Below are positions 40,370 through 52,999 of a DNA stretch of 64,000 bases, piece by piece (the stretch's first letter is position 1; the number at the start of each line of letters is the position of its first letter). The stretch comes from Branchiostoma belcheri (taxonomy: Eukaryota > Chordata > Leptocardii > Amphioxiformes > Branchiostomatidae). The notes under the pieces were generated by a model, which saw nothing but the letters and a program-made list of their open reading frames with translations, was not told the DNA's origin and ran no database searches. Made by a program: the position numbers and the translations under genes. The DNA lies in contig NW_017804020.1 of NCBI RefSeq assembly GCF_001625305.1, positions 3,738,557 through 3,802,556 on the forward strand, given 5' to 3'.

Positions 40370-41092
40370 CTAGAAAGGCCAATATTTGCTTTGGAGCAAA
40401 TACAGCGATGGGTTCACCACATTTTACGACATGGCAGGGAAAGAATGGGAAACACAAGGGAAAACAATGATTTACATTGATATAACTATAATATGAAGTA
40501 AAATACAACTAAAACAACAGTTGGATAGCTATTCCCTACTTTATTGGTTAGGATGTTTAATTGCATAATGCAAACTGTTGATTTTCAAAATAAAAAAAAC
40601 GTCCATGCCCGGCATTCCAATGCTGGAGCAGGAAAGCTTGAAATACCTACCAAAACACTTGAATACAGACATACTGTCAGTATGGAAATGCTTCTGTGCA
40701 GGTGTTAATCAAGTTAAATCCCAACAGCCAATCAGCAAGAAGTATAGAGGAAAGCTGCATGCCTATTGGTTGATGCCCTGCATTCCATTGTCATGACTCA
40801 TGCCCAAACGTGGTAAACAAGGCAGACTAACACAGTAATACATTTGCTATAACACAGCCAAAAAACTCAAATAAAACCATTCTAAAAGCCTGTATCACAA
40901 TAATTTAAAAAACGCCTAGGGGTATTTGCCCACTGTACCTTCATACCAAATTTCAGGACCTTAGGCCCTAAAATGAAGAAGCTGAATCCATTTAAAGATA
41001 TGGCAGGAGGAGGAGGAGGAGAAGGAGAAGAAACATCAGAAAAAGCAATATGGTTTCACCACACCACTTCGTGGTGTGGTGAACCCATAATT
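40370..41092 (+). mobile_element. Non-autonomous element with GGTTCACCAC palindromic end, copy 1
   Basis: It runs from actagaaaggccaatatttg to the hairpin caccacaccacttcgtggtg followed by gtggtgaaccca. An inverted copy is at 54807-55598. The open frames inside are short and not conserved between copies. Confidence 0.8.
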
Positions 41093-43719
41093 ATCATCGA
41101 CGCTGATCCTACGCATTTAAACGAAGTGCGACAAAATTATTAACATCTTTCTCAGCCCATCGTACTGTTCACTTCACCTATATCAATCAAGCTCGGGTGA
41201 AGATTCAAATCTCCAGACGTTTCCAGGCGATCGTTAGAATCACTCAAAACTCTCTAATTGAACCCGGTAGGGTTTTCTAATCCGGTATTTCATCAGAAGG
41301 ATGTGACACGGGGGATGTCACATTGTCATTAAGATACGCTATCAAAACAGCGGGGACTGGCGGGCTTAATCTGCTTTAGGCCACAGCAAGTAAATTTTAT
41401 GGATGACATCCTCCTCAGACTCAAAATCTAATGCGATAAAGCGAAAACAAAACAGGGCGGGTGAAAAAAACAAGCTTCCTACATTTTCAAATTTTGACAT
41501 CATAAACCTTGTAGTATACTAGTAAGCAAGGAATGATACCTATATCGTGCTAAGTTTACCGCGAACTATTTGTAACATTCATTTGTCACTGAAACTACTT
41601 TGAAAAATAAGTTTTCAGTCATTGTACAAATAGTTTTGATTCAGTGAGGACATCACATGTACCCAGCCACCCTCACAAATAAAATAAATAAAATACATCA
41701 CTGCATCAAAGTAAATGACAGAACAAATCAGAGCCTTGTCTTTTTTCTCATCTCTTCATATTTATCTGCCATTCACCTTCCTGCATGGCAACAGACATCT
41801 TTGCCCATTTTCGGCACTTTGACCACTGTCAGAGGGCAACAAAATTTCTTTTTTTTCTCCCAAATCAGGCGAAAATTGATGCGCGTGCTGATGTCATCCA
41901 TAAAAATGACTTGCTGTGGCCTTATAAGTTGAACGGCTTCTATCGCTTATCAAACCGAATATCAGCAGTACTATCATTGGTGGTTGGGTAGCTTACGAGC
42001 TTACCTCTGTTTCGACAAAGACCGATCGTCTGTGTCTGTTGTATTTAGATAAAGATCAGGCTTGCGTCTTTTGCGTGCTGTTCTAGATTTTGTTCCTATT
42101 TATTTTCTTGGGTTTATGCAGTGAGACTTGTCATGTCGTGTGAAGGCAAGCCTTCATCACTGGCGTTCGCGCTTATCCGTTAGGATCGTAATGAGTTGTG
42201 CGAGAATAAGCTACCCATTCTTCAGTCTTAAATGTAATAGAGCATAAAATACCACATGTAGACATTCCCGAAAACCCACTGGTTGTGTGAGAATTAGGGA
42301 GAAAGATTATTCAAGTTCATTGTCCTTGCAAATGAAAAACACTTCGAAAGACCCGTTTCACTCCGCACCATAACGGTTACAAAATAAGGCCACACTTAAT
42401 TTAATGGATGACATTCTCTGAAGACCCCCAAAGTAGTGCGCGCAGGCGAATAAAGTACAAATCCGACCCAAAATAAAAATGCTACTAAACCACAGGAATA
42501 CAAGGCAAAGTTGGTATTGTGAATTTGCGGCAGAACATAGCAACATATACGACAAGCCGACATATGCTGGCCTTTTGCGGAATTTATGAATCGACACCCT
42601 GAATCGACACTGTACGGTATGTACTGAGGTCTTGAGTCGTGGAGCTTCGGTAGCCTGGGTGCCCGGCCCCATATTGTCGCTATATAGCAGGCTACCATGG
42701 ACCATGGACTACCCAGGCCTAGAGCAAGGCCAGAGCCTCGGATGACGTGATCTTTTTTTTTTTTGAGAACAGGCGAAAATCAATGCGCGCGCGGATGTCA
42801 TCCATAAAATTAAGTCGGTGTGGCCTAAGCGAATTATTTCTTATATTACTCAGCGAAGGAGGTCAGTGACCGCCCCGAATTCGAGGAGGTCACTGACCGA
42901 AGTATTGTCATCAATTGTGTCCGTACATTCGCAACTGAAACTCACTATCCCTTGCTGTATTGGTAGGTAGTTTGGCACGTCGTCTGCTAATCAGTAATAT
43001 GTGCAAGATGATGCATGATTTGTACCGTAACAATTTATATTAGTCATATAATACTTTTAAAAATAACCTATTTTGATGGACTTGTGGAACAGATCAATAA
43101 ATTGTCTGCCTTTTCGGGTGTGCGGTAATAACGGTTTTCACAACATTGCTACTTCTATTACTTAGCGAGCTTTCGTAAACACTCAACACCTTATCCTTGC
43201 GCTTTACTATTAAATGTGCTAATGGAATATAGTCACAACGGGATTCTAGGTTAATTTAGCAGTCGTACTGTAAGCCAGTACTGTAAGTCGTACTGATAAG
43301 TGCAGTACTCTAGACATTATCTCAACCTGTAATCCAAGCATCAAGGCATTGATTTTCGACTACTTAAGACCCGATCTTCAAGAAAACCTCACAGAACGAT
43401 TACTCTTAGATCCCAAGATATAACTGCGCATTTCTACACCGTATTTCTAAGCCAAGACAGCACCTAGATATAACAGAAGTACATTATGTGATTATAGGAG
43501 AGCATTCGTTTTTAGCTGATGCCATTTAAAACGGCTGGCACTAGCAGAACCTATTGGAGGAAACCACACAGAACGAATTAACAAGCTTAAGCATACGATT
43601 ATCGATAGCATACTAGTAATAGAATAGAATAGCAGTTATCATGTGTCCTACTTATGTAAAGCATATCCACTTTTTACCCTGTATACCAACGTTATATTAG
43701 TTTTAAAGTAGATATAGTG

Positions 43720-44540
43720 ATAAGCAGACCGTATACGTAGAACTCCATGTTAGCATATAGATTTCAATCACCACATTCTGTACTCATTGTTTTTGTCAAT
43801 GTCTGCAATTAGCCCTCGAGCATGAGCTTGCAATAAAGAACAACTCTAATCAATATACATTAAAACGCTGCATTTTTAGATACCAAAATAGCGCCAAGAA
43901 AACAGCACTTCAGTATCGGGCATTCATTTGGCTGATGTCATTGAAAACGACTGGCCCTAGCAATATAAGAATTGCTACCAATAGGGTATATTTGTTTTCT
44001 GACACCATGTGTTAGCTGGCACTACTTCCTAACGGCCAAACCTGTCGACTGCATTTTCCCTTTATCTATACCTAAAACGCTTACCCTGTGCGATATTGGC
44101 TTGTAACTGTGTTTAGTAAAGCTAGTAGAAGTACCAATTTACTTCTTCCAAACGTCCGATGGTTATAAGTAATCTCGGCAAATTGCAGGAAAGGGGATTG
44201 AAAGTCCAATTCCATTTTGTTCCATGGTAATAATGTAGCACTATACTCTCATGTGTGGAACCATAATAGTACAACGTGGGAGTACTAACTACTGTAAAAC
44301 AAGTAAAATCAATCAGACAAGTACGAAGTCAAATGATAGTTTTCCAATAAGGCTCGATTTTTTAATAACCTTCAGCGCACTGAAGTAGCCGTTTGGCTAC
44401 CAATTCTCTTTGTGAAAGGCCATTCTACAATCAGCCTGCAAGAGAAGGTTCCATTCCGCCCCGTTGTAGGATGGCCAGCTACTAGTATTAAAATAACGCG
44501 TCAAAAACTCTTCAAAACACTGTATCGAAATTCCCACCCT
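43720..44540. other. Non-coding stretch after the duplication
   Basis: No gene, no long open frame, no repeat recognised. Confidence 0.5.
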
Positions 44541-44544
44541 TCCC

Positions 44545-44870
44545 GAAGCCTGCACAGGAAGCTATGTGAAAATACTGACAAACGGACAGACCAAAAACAA
44601 TACACCCTCAGTTGTCATGGTGGTACAAAAAATCACAGGTGCAGTGCTGACGAAAGAGGACGGAAATTAAAGAAAATTGGCTGCAGGGAGAAAGAAATTG
44701 CAAGTTCATTTCCACGCTGCATAACCACAAATATGTGGAAACACAGACACACAGACAGACAGGCCCAAAACAATACTTCCAGTTGCCATGGTGGTGAAAA
44801 ATCACAGGTGCACTCCTGACAAAAGAGGTCGGAAATCGAAGAAAATTGGCCGCAGAGAAATTATTCACTT
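44545..44870. repeat. Tandem duplication, about 173 bp period
   Basis: Two diverged units share aaaacaatac, catggtggt, aaatcacaggtgca and agaaaattggc in order. The 135-codon frame across it is a by-product. Confidence 0.75.
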
Positions 44871-45678
44871 GCCGGAATTGAAAAAGAAAGAGAGGCAGGC
44901 ACACTGCGTGATCAAACAAGCCGGCAAAATTGGTAACCTGCAGCGTTTCCGTATCGTATTTATTTAATGAAGCATGAAGGTCATGAAATCCAACCTGCAC
45001 GTAGCAAAAAAAAACATTGTCAAAGATCTCATGCTGTGTGACAGACACCGTGTTGACACGCACATCTAGTATTGGACACACTGCTGAGATACCGGTATTA
45101 AGGTATACCCGATAATAACATTGCCGTGGCAAAGAACACGTAAAGGTCCTTTTATGTGCTGAAAGAGAAGCTTAAAGACACGGCAGGATATATATACACA
45201 GCATAGCTTCCATTTTATTCTATACATCCTCCCCATCACTCAACCTGTCAAAACATTAAAGAATTTCCCAGGAGTATTTCCAAGTAATGGTGAAATATTG
45301 GACCTCTCCTAGATATAACAAGGGCCCACTGACAGCTATCTGTGATGTTATGGTTCAGCAACTATAACATCGATATGAAAACGAAAAAGCTGTCTTATAT
45401 ATCTCCCAAGCATGGCTGATTCTTGTATTGCAGGAAGATCCCTTAAGAAAGACCGTGCCTCCGTGTAATATAGAAGCCCAGCCGGTCGGAACTGAACCAT
45501 TTTCTTATCTTCAAAACTTGCGGGAGAAACTAATTAGAACGGGAAGAGTTGCCTGAGGCCTTTTGATATCACGGTTTAATAGCTGAGTGAATGCATCTTG
45601 AATGATAAAGAGAACTTTATTGGACGACAATTGCACATGGTACAATGTACGGCAAAAAATGTCTCTTACTTAGTTTGT

Positions 45679-46110
45679 TGTCATGTCAAAACACAATTCA
45701 GCTATTCTGGTGGCTATGTTTGCGACAGTGTTGAAATAAACCATTCATTATTATTTACATATTTCATGGAGGTATAAGATCTCCGAATTCTTGTGCCATT
45801 ATTACATAACTTGTTGTCAACAAATTATAACATAATTTTTTGTCATGTCACTACACAATTAAGCCATTCTGGCTGCTATGTTTGTGACAGTGTTGAAATA
45901 AACCATTCATTATTATTATTACATATTCTGGAGGTATGAGATCTCCGAATTCTTGTGCCATTATTATATAATTTGTTGTATATAATTTGTTGTAATGTCA
46001 GAACACAATTCAGCCATTCTGGCTGCCATGTTTGCGACAGTGTTGAAATAAACCATTCATTATTACTACGTATTCTGGAGGTATAAAATCTCCGCATTCT
46101 TGTGCGTGCC
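45679..46110. repeat. Three tandem units of about 150-162 bp
   Basis: Units start at 45679, 45841 and 45991. Each contains gacagtgttgaaataaacca, tctggaggtat and tctccgaattcttgtgcc. Confidence 0.9.
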
Positions 46111-46290
46111 ACCTGTGGAGCGCTGCTGAGATGAATGAGTGCCGTGACAGGAGGGGACAGGGACGCGGGGGGACACGCCGGGTGCCGCCGGTGATAGGAG
46201 AGGTAATGAGCGGTGAGACGCGGAGCGGTTACCTGCCCGCCAGGGCGGGAAAACAGCGTCGACAGGCGCTACACATGGCGTAATATGATA
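46111..46290. other. Short GC-rich block
   Basis: Marked GC rise (ggacacgccgggtgccgccgg) directly after the tandem repeat. No splice or coding evidence; nature unknown. Confidence 0.4.
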
Positions 46291-46395
46291 TGATATATCA
46301 CGTACAGGCTTCAGCACTGCACCTGTACGTGTAATGTCGAGGAGGTTAGGGGATTGGGCTGCTTTGTAAAACGAGTACATAGAGGTCCTAATAAA

Positions 46396-46748
46396 AGGCA
46401 CCTAATGCAATTTTAAGGCAGTAAAACTGTATTTTTTACTGTACAATTTTCTACTCATTTTTAATACAGTTAAGCTCTATGTTGAATCCATACTATCCAA
46501 TAGCATACTGATATCTGTGAGCTATAAGGTATAAACATGCGATGTCACTGACGGGAAAATAGAGGCTTGTTTCGTATTTAAGGCTAGTTCTAGCTATTTT
46601 TCCGTGCCGAAAAGGGCATATTGTTTGGGGCTTTTTCAAACGCTTCAAGTATGAAATGATTACAAAAATGTTCTGAGGATTGACACTTAATGTCATACAT
46701 TTCCTCACCCAGAATATATTTGCCGCCCTGAAATTGCATTGGATTCTA
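46396..46748. mobile_element. TTAA-type MITE copy
   Basis: The left end aaaggcacctaatgcaattt and right end ccgccctgaaattgcattgg are inverted; TTAA follows at 46749-46752. The left TTAA has mutated. Confidence 0.75.
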
Positions 46749-46752
46749 TTAA

Positions 46753-49190
46753 TATCGCAAACCTATAATCCTGTGGTTTCTTCACCCTGCAATTTGTGAC
46801 TATCAGCAGTGGATGAGAGATAAGATCATCATGAATGCATCCTTTAATCTTAGGTCTCAGAGGCGTACGTATCTTCATATAATACATGTCTGGTCTTCAT
46901 GATAAGAGTTTTAATATGACAGTCATACTCGTAGATAGATATCTCTTTTAATATGTGTCTTTTAGGGAATGAGGCACACTGTGATTCGTAATTTTCTTGG
47001 CTGTATTACCGGTTTGTATGAGATGATACATTTAGTATCGCATTTACTCAGACAATTACAAGTTCCGTCTGTCCAATATAGTTATAGTCCCTCCACTCAG
47101 TTGAAATCCCATTAGTTTAACGTAATTATGCAAGATCATTACTGGCTGGTGCGTGACTTTGAGTCAATCGTGAAAAATCAGAACTTAGCATTGGCTGAGT
47201 TTTGCCTAAACAATCCTTATGCTATAAAAATCGCAATTTATACACAATTCGCTGACAAAACGAGAAAATTTAATACGTTTCTGACACAATATCATATTAC
47301 TATCAATGGAGTTAGATTAGTATGACTAGTATTTATTGTTATACATTGTATATGAAAGTAGATCAGATTCTTAGAACAGTTAGAAATGCCGTCTCTTAGA
47401 ACTGTTAGATATTGTTAACATCACCAACTATGTTTGTAAATTTTGCCATACGTTGTACCCGTTCCATCACAAAGAAAATTATACCCGGTATAAAGTTCTT
47501 GTTCTTGTATAAAAATCGCAAACAAACAAATTCAACTTTGTTGCACATTTTATCTAAACGCATTTGACCTACTCGCCATGACCAAGCTAATTCTATAGCC
47601 ATTGCGTCTATGGATCAGGAAAGCCATACGCCATCTACATGACTATACTCCTAAATCTTGTACATTTGCCTGTGGCTTTATAGGCACATGTTTGGGCTTG
47701 AGGCCTTGAGTATGACTTCAAAGACCGATGGACTACCACATACAGTTAAGACTTCTTGTGGGCCATCTTAGAAATGTGATTCAAGTTTTACGATGATCCC
47801 ATCAGGTCTTGGTAGCTTTCTTGATCCTTTATGGCCGGCCTAACTATGACCCCATCTCCAAATGGACGAGTACAGTCCCCCTTGCCACAGGACAGCTTTT
47901 AACGTAGTCACAGCGGAAAGCTTTTGAGAGTTGTCAGTGCACAGTGCAAAGCCCTGGTACTCATTTAGCGGAGAAACCATGCAAATAGATGACCGACGAT
48001 TTAGTCTTCAGGGCCTTTGGAACTCGTTTTACCATTAGAGACGTAATCGTCATTGGCTAGGTACGTCTATGGAAAAAACATTACGTCGAGGCGATTTGTC
48101 CAATAACAGTCGCTGAGACAAATTTGTAGTCGGGAAGGTTGATTGACGTATGGCGTGCCTTCTCTTGGGGGGCGGTTCGTGATGTTAGAGTGTATACAAA
48201 TGAGTACCCATCTAACAGGCAGTATTTGGTACGTGTCATCAAGCTGGGAGGATGGGTCTGAAGGATTTATCAGTTGATGCACGTTCTTCTGATGAAGACT
48301 TTGTCAGACGTTGAGCCACCTTTTTCTGTCGTGCTTTTGGCGGGAAGGTTTATACCATGTGATGGGATCTCCTAGTACGGAGTTGGCATCGGAAATCGCG
48401 CTGTGGAAAATAATCACCGAAGGACCGACGGCGATAACTCCGATGGTATTAAACGTCAGAGTGGCAAGCCTCCAACCTTGCTGTTTTGAGTCGCGAACAG
48501 AGATAAGGAGAGAGTCATGGTTATTACTACGGTGGTGGGTTGTCTGACGTTGCCTGGAGACTGCCGATCGAGCCAAATCCAGGCGTCCCCGAGATAACGG
48601 CACATGATCGCGCTCATCGTGGTCTAGGACTCCGCAGGAGATATACCGCATCGCTCGTGCATATGTAGCCAGTCGTAGCTGTTTCCTATAAGGTACTGGA
48701 TAGTACTATCTACCGTAGATCTGAAGAAGACAGGTGGAAGATATATAATATATCAGTGATATGTTGTAGATCTATCAAGCAAGACGTGATCGGACACATG
48801 AGTGGAGAGTTTGTCACCAGGCACACGCGGCAATCATCAACGGCTGTCAGCCCGAAGCGGTCTCAGCACAGGTAAGGAATTCCGTCGGCTGTTTCCATAC
48901 ATGAAAAGAGATACATATCACTGTGAATGACTGTTAATGTTGATGTTTTACAATTGCCAACACGCTAGAGCTGCCTTTTCATTTAGAAACTATTTCACGG
49001 TTATGTTCCTTTACCTTATGTAACTTACTAGAAGCCTTTCCTATCAAAAGATTCAAACATGACAATTTTCCCCATCAGTAGTTACTGTTCTCAATACAAG
49101 AACTCTTTTATGACGTTTCCTATAACAGCAGTGTTCTATCGATATCTCCAACGTACAACTAGTCCCCATCCTCACCATTGCTTTTCCTTT
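46753..49190. other. Non-coding or unresolved stretch
   Basis: No gene that I can support. A minus-strand frame of 115 codons (48651-48304) and a plus-strand donor-like CACAG|gtaagg at 48872 are the only hints of exons; neither has a domain or a partner exon. Confidence 0.4.
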
Positions 49191-49198
49191 ACCCTTAG

Positions 49199-49464
49199 TG
49201 TCAACGACTATATATTCAACTTACCTAGTAGATATACAGATCTATATATACTACCTATATATAGCATCTATTTCAGCCTGACATTCGTGACTCCTCGGCT
49301 TTTTTTATGTCTAGAAGTTAACCTTAATGTCTGCGACTATATATTCAACTTACCTAGATGTACAAATATCTATAAATACAACTACCTAATCTATATATAG
49401 CATCTACATGTATTTAAGCCTGACATTCGTGACTCCATGGCTCTTTTTATGTCTAGAAGTTCGT
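49199..49464. repeat. Tandem duplication, about 130 bp units
   Basis: Two units start near 49199 and 49328 and share cgactatatattcaacttac, ctatatatagcatct and cctgacattcgtgactcc. Confidence 0.88.
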
Positions 49465-49914
49465 AATCATTAAAGTTGGAGGCTGTTTTAATAAGGTGTC
49501 AACCGCCTTGCTCGCTGACCAGAAATGTAGGCTAATGATCACTCATCAGGGTCTACTGGGCAATGTGGGACGCCCCCATCATGTCCCTCTGGCATGCTCT
49601 ACTCTTCGTTATCTCGGATTTTTAAGCCATTATACAGTCAACAGAGACTATAAGGCAGATCCCCCATAGTGAAATAAAAAGGCTTGCGAGTATTACCGAG
49701 GCCGTGATATATTTCTAACGAGCTGGAGCTCGAAATCTCTGGTAATCATCCGGACCCAGTTGGGGAATGTTATCTCTTCTTGCATGAGTAATTTGCAGGG
49801 TTGTATTGAAAGTGTTGGAAGGTCTCATGATTGAACGCGCACTGCGCTTCCTTCACGAATCGATACCCTTGGATACCCGTGAATCATGAATTCAAGGTAG
49901 TGTAGATTGATTAA

Positions 49915-50286
49915 AGACATGCAATGCAATTTCAGGTTGGCAAAACAAAAGATATTACATTCTGGATGAGAAAAATCTATCTGATATGAACATTTAGCAT
50001 ATTTTAAAAACAGTTTTTTTCACCTTATACTTCAAGTGTTTGAAATAGCCCCCAAATAATCTACATGAGGAGTCCATTTATTTTTTGTTACCACCAATAA
50101 TTATAAATAGCTAGAACCAGCCTATGGTACGAAACAAGAAAGTATTCTATAAGCGACATACATCGCATTTTTGCCTCACCTAGACATCAGCTTTTCTGGA
50201 TTATTACATTGAAGAATGACCAAACAATTGATTTGTCAGTTGGAAAATCCAGTTTTTGCCGCCCTGAAATTGCCTTTGAAATGCCT
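49915..50286. mobile_element. TTAA-type MITE copy
   Basis: TTAA (49911-49914) precedes agacatgcaatgcaatttca. The right end reads ccgccctgaaattgcc with a damaged terminus. Inner blocks match the family in reverse orientation. Confidence 0.75.
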
Positions 50287-51814
50287 AACCGTAATCTAAA
50301 AACTATCAGCGTTATTTTTCATTTTTATCGTAAGATTCTAAACAGTCTCACGTAGGCGGTTACGTAAAATGCCATAAATCTTGCTACGAAAATTCAATAT
50401 CATTTCTAGTATGTTGTTGATATCCAGACATTATTAGATATCTATCTCGAACTTTTAAAAGATAGCTATACCTGGCCAAAGGATTTCAGGTCAGATAGCT
50501 TTAGGATAGATTTCTTTGCATTCTGGTCTATGAGTGCTCGGGCCGATGATTTCAGGCATCCATAAAACTAAAAACATCACATCCGCAGTGAAACTTTACA
50601 AGGTTCCTCGTTACAAATTGTCTGGACAACTGCCAAAAAGCATATTCCAGTTTTAGTTCCAGTTGAGACTGACCCGAGTGCTTTGGAATAGAAATGGGCA
50701 ATTACTCCGTAATAGAGGTTGTAATGGGCACATAGTCAGGACGAGCTGTGTAATTAATGTTGCATGAAGAACAGATACAAGATGTCTTGATTTGTTTGCT
50801 TGAATTACAAATCAACGTACAAATAACTTTGTGTCCAGCAGTCGACATGCAAATTATCTTACACTTGACATATACGAGTAGTAGACGAGATATGTTGTTA
50901 AAATCGACATATATGGCACAGAATACTATTAACCATCTAACAAACGTGTCAGATATGGTATCGGAGAATGGTTATACATGTAGGTTTCGCGATGTTGAGA
51001 TTTCTGGTACTTCGACCTGATAGGGTAGATATGATTCCGTACGTAGCCCTGTTCAAATTCAGAGTAGAGAAGTGATCTAGCAAACTTTGGACATTGTCTC
51101 TCGCGAATTCCAGTTAGAATAGTAAGACACAGGTATGCGACTTCATCTGTATATCCAGAAGGGTCATAATAAAGTTTTGAGTTCTTCTGATGTAGGGAGG
51201 GGGGCATTTGACACCTGTCCAAACCACGCAGAGGATCATGGGAAAAGGAGAGTGTTCTCTGTCCTAAATTTTCGACTTGATTTTTCGCTTCGATAATTTA
51301 TGAAATTGATCCATTCCGACCCTTTGAAATCATAACAGTAATTTACAACACTATTCTACCATCTTGGCAGAAAGAGGACGACAAGATAAAGTGTCAGGGA
51401 GATATCAAACGATAAAAATCGACCGCCATCACGAAGTTACATAACCTAGTTTCAAGAAGCTGACTCAAAGGTTACAATGGGGGTGCGTGTACTGTGTAAG
51501 CCCCCAGGATTTCAACAAAATTCAATCAAAAATAAGATATTAGCTACTCCTCCACAAGAAAATTAAAAATTGATCTTTATTCCGTCTTTGTGGATGCCTT
51601 GTTATTTGATTATTGGGACCAAAGGAGTCGGAATTTACCATTGATTCCACGCATAACCAATCCCCTGAAGTCCCTTTCCTCTCACAGTAATTATCTCAAC
51701 CCAGTTTCTAGAAGGATGACATGAGTCACATGTTTGTACCAACTCAATACCCAGGGATGTTTCTCGATCCTTCCAGGTCATTGTGTTTACTTTCGCAGAA
51801 GTTTACTCTGCTCT
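50287..51814. other. Non-coding stretch
   Basis: No gene or element recognised; short open frames only. Confidence 0.5.
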
Positions 51815-52082
51815 TTATCTTCGTCTTCTTCTTCTTTCGTTCCGGACAACAAAAGTCAATGACCTGGGCCAGACGTCTGTCACCATGGTAACTGGTGCTG
51901 GAGCAGACACCCTGTGGTGTTGGATTATATGTACATTAACAGGACAGAGCTGGAGGGCTGCTCACCATACATTATTATATGAATGTGTTTGAATAACAAC
52001 AACCAGAGCTGTAGTTTGATAGGCTAGACCATTTGAAGGGAAATATTATCATCTGCTTAGCAAATGTTACCTTTCTATTCCC
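51815..52082. repeat. Dispersed repeat, copy 2 of 3
   Basis: Shares gacctgggccagacgtctgt, caccatggtaactggtgctg and gagctgtagtttg with 63012-63272. It contains the palindromic GTCACCATGGTAAC at 51879-51892. Confidence 0.8.
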
Positions 52083-52624
52083 ATAATTTCAGGTATTTCA
52101 CCTTACATTACATATATTTCCTTAAGAAGAATCAAGACTACATGATTTAATGCCAAAAATCCAAAACTTGATAGCTGGTTTTAACAGCAGTAAACGTAAG
52201 TAGCCGATTATTCTTCAAGCAATACTCTCCACTATACCATAGCATACTACGCAGTAAAAAAAGAGAAATACGACATTCAAATCTCGTAAAACAATTCCTT
52301 TGCCTTAGGTATTAGATAGTAGATGTATACCTTGCATGGCCAACCAAAGTCCATATGGCATTCACAAGTAATAACACAGCGTCTAACCTTTTGGTGATCT
52401 TTATCCAGTAAATGGATTTTTTCCCTGAGGGTGTACGTGATAGAGTAGGTACCGGAGGAAGTAAGTAATTGTACGTAGTTTAGAAAGTTCAAGTCGTCCA
52501 TTGGGAAACTTGAAGATTATGTCATTATGGTCATGATGAAGGGGGTGTTCAGGGTTTGAGTGCTTCTTATGAGCCTTATCGTATGTAATTCTATCGTATT
52601 TCCAGTCGTTAAAGGCATTCAATG

Positions 52625-52995
52625 CCAGGAATCGAAATTAATTTTTGGAATAGGTACACTGGTGCACCCAACCTAACAAATTGGGTGCACAAAAATATTT
52701 CGGGTGCACCATATGAAATGAAATAAGTATAATGTCAGCAAAAACTGATATGATTCATACTGAGAATATGCTGTATACTAATACATTTAACATCTTTTTT
52801 TTTCTTTACATACAAAAACCAATAGCTAGAACCAGCCTACGATACAAAACAAGCAATCGTTTTCCATCGACGACATCGCATTTTTGTCTGACAGATATCA
52901 ATATCTTATAACATAGGAAAATCTTACTACTGTATTAAAAGAATGACAAGTAAATAGACTTAGAAGATCCAGTTTTACCTCCCTTGCTTGCATTG
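52625..52995. mobile_element. Nested MITE fragments
   Basis: A tcgaaattaa-ended fragment with a gggtgcac inverted pair (52660-52715) is followed by the terminal half of a TTAA-family copy (tagctagaaccagcctacga to cttgcattggatttaa, about 52822-52999). Confidence 0.5.
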
Positions 52996-52999
52996 GATT

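Larger units (their letters stand above)
38818..43719. repeat. Tandem segmental duplication, copy B
   Basis: Second copy, matching 33133-38015, with a different middle part (about 39930-41115) that contains a 723 bp inserted element. Short indels and scattered substitutions show the copies are not assembly duplicates of one allele in any trivial way. Confidence 0.9.

Noticed and set aside
44412-45132. 135- and 174-codon overlapping frames on opposite strands
   Set aside because: Both cover the tandem duplication at 44545-44870 and show no conserved domain.
48304-48651. 115-codon minus-strand frame and a plus-strand donor-like site at 48872
   Set aside because: Possible exon traces, but no domain, no partner exon, and the phase at 48872 does not fit the exon at 55731.
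51783-51992. 69-codon frame with NDLGQTSVTMVTGAG
   Set aside because: Lies in a dispersed repeat; the copy at 63012-63272 has a stop at the equivalent position.
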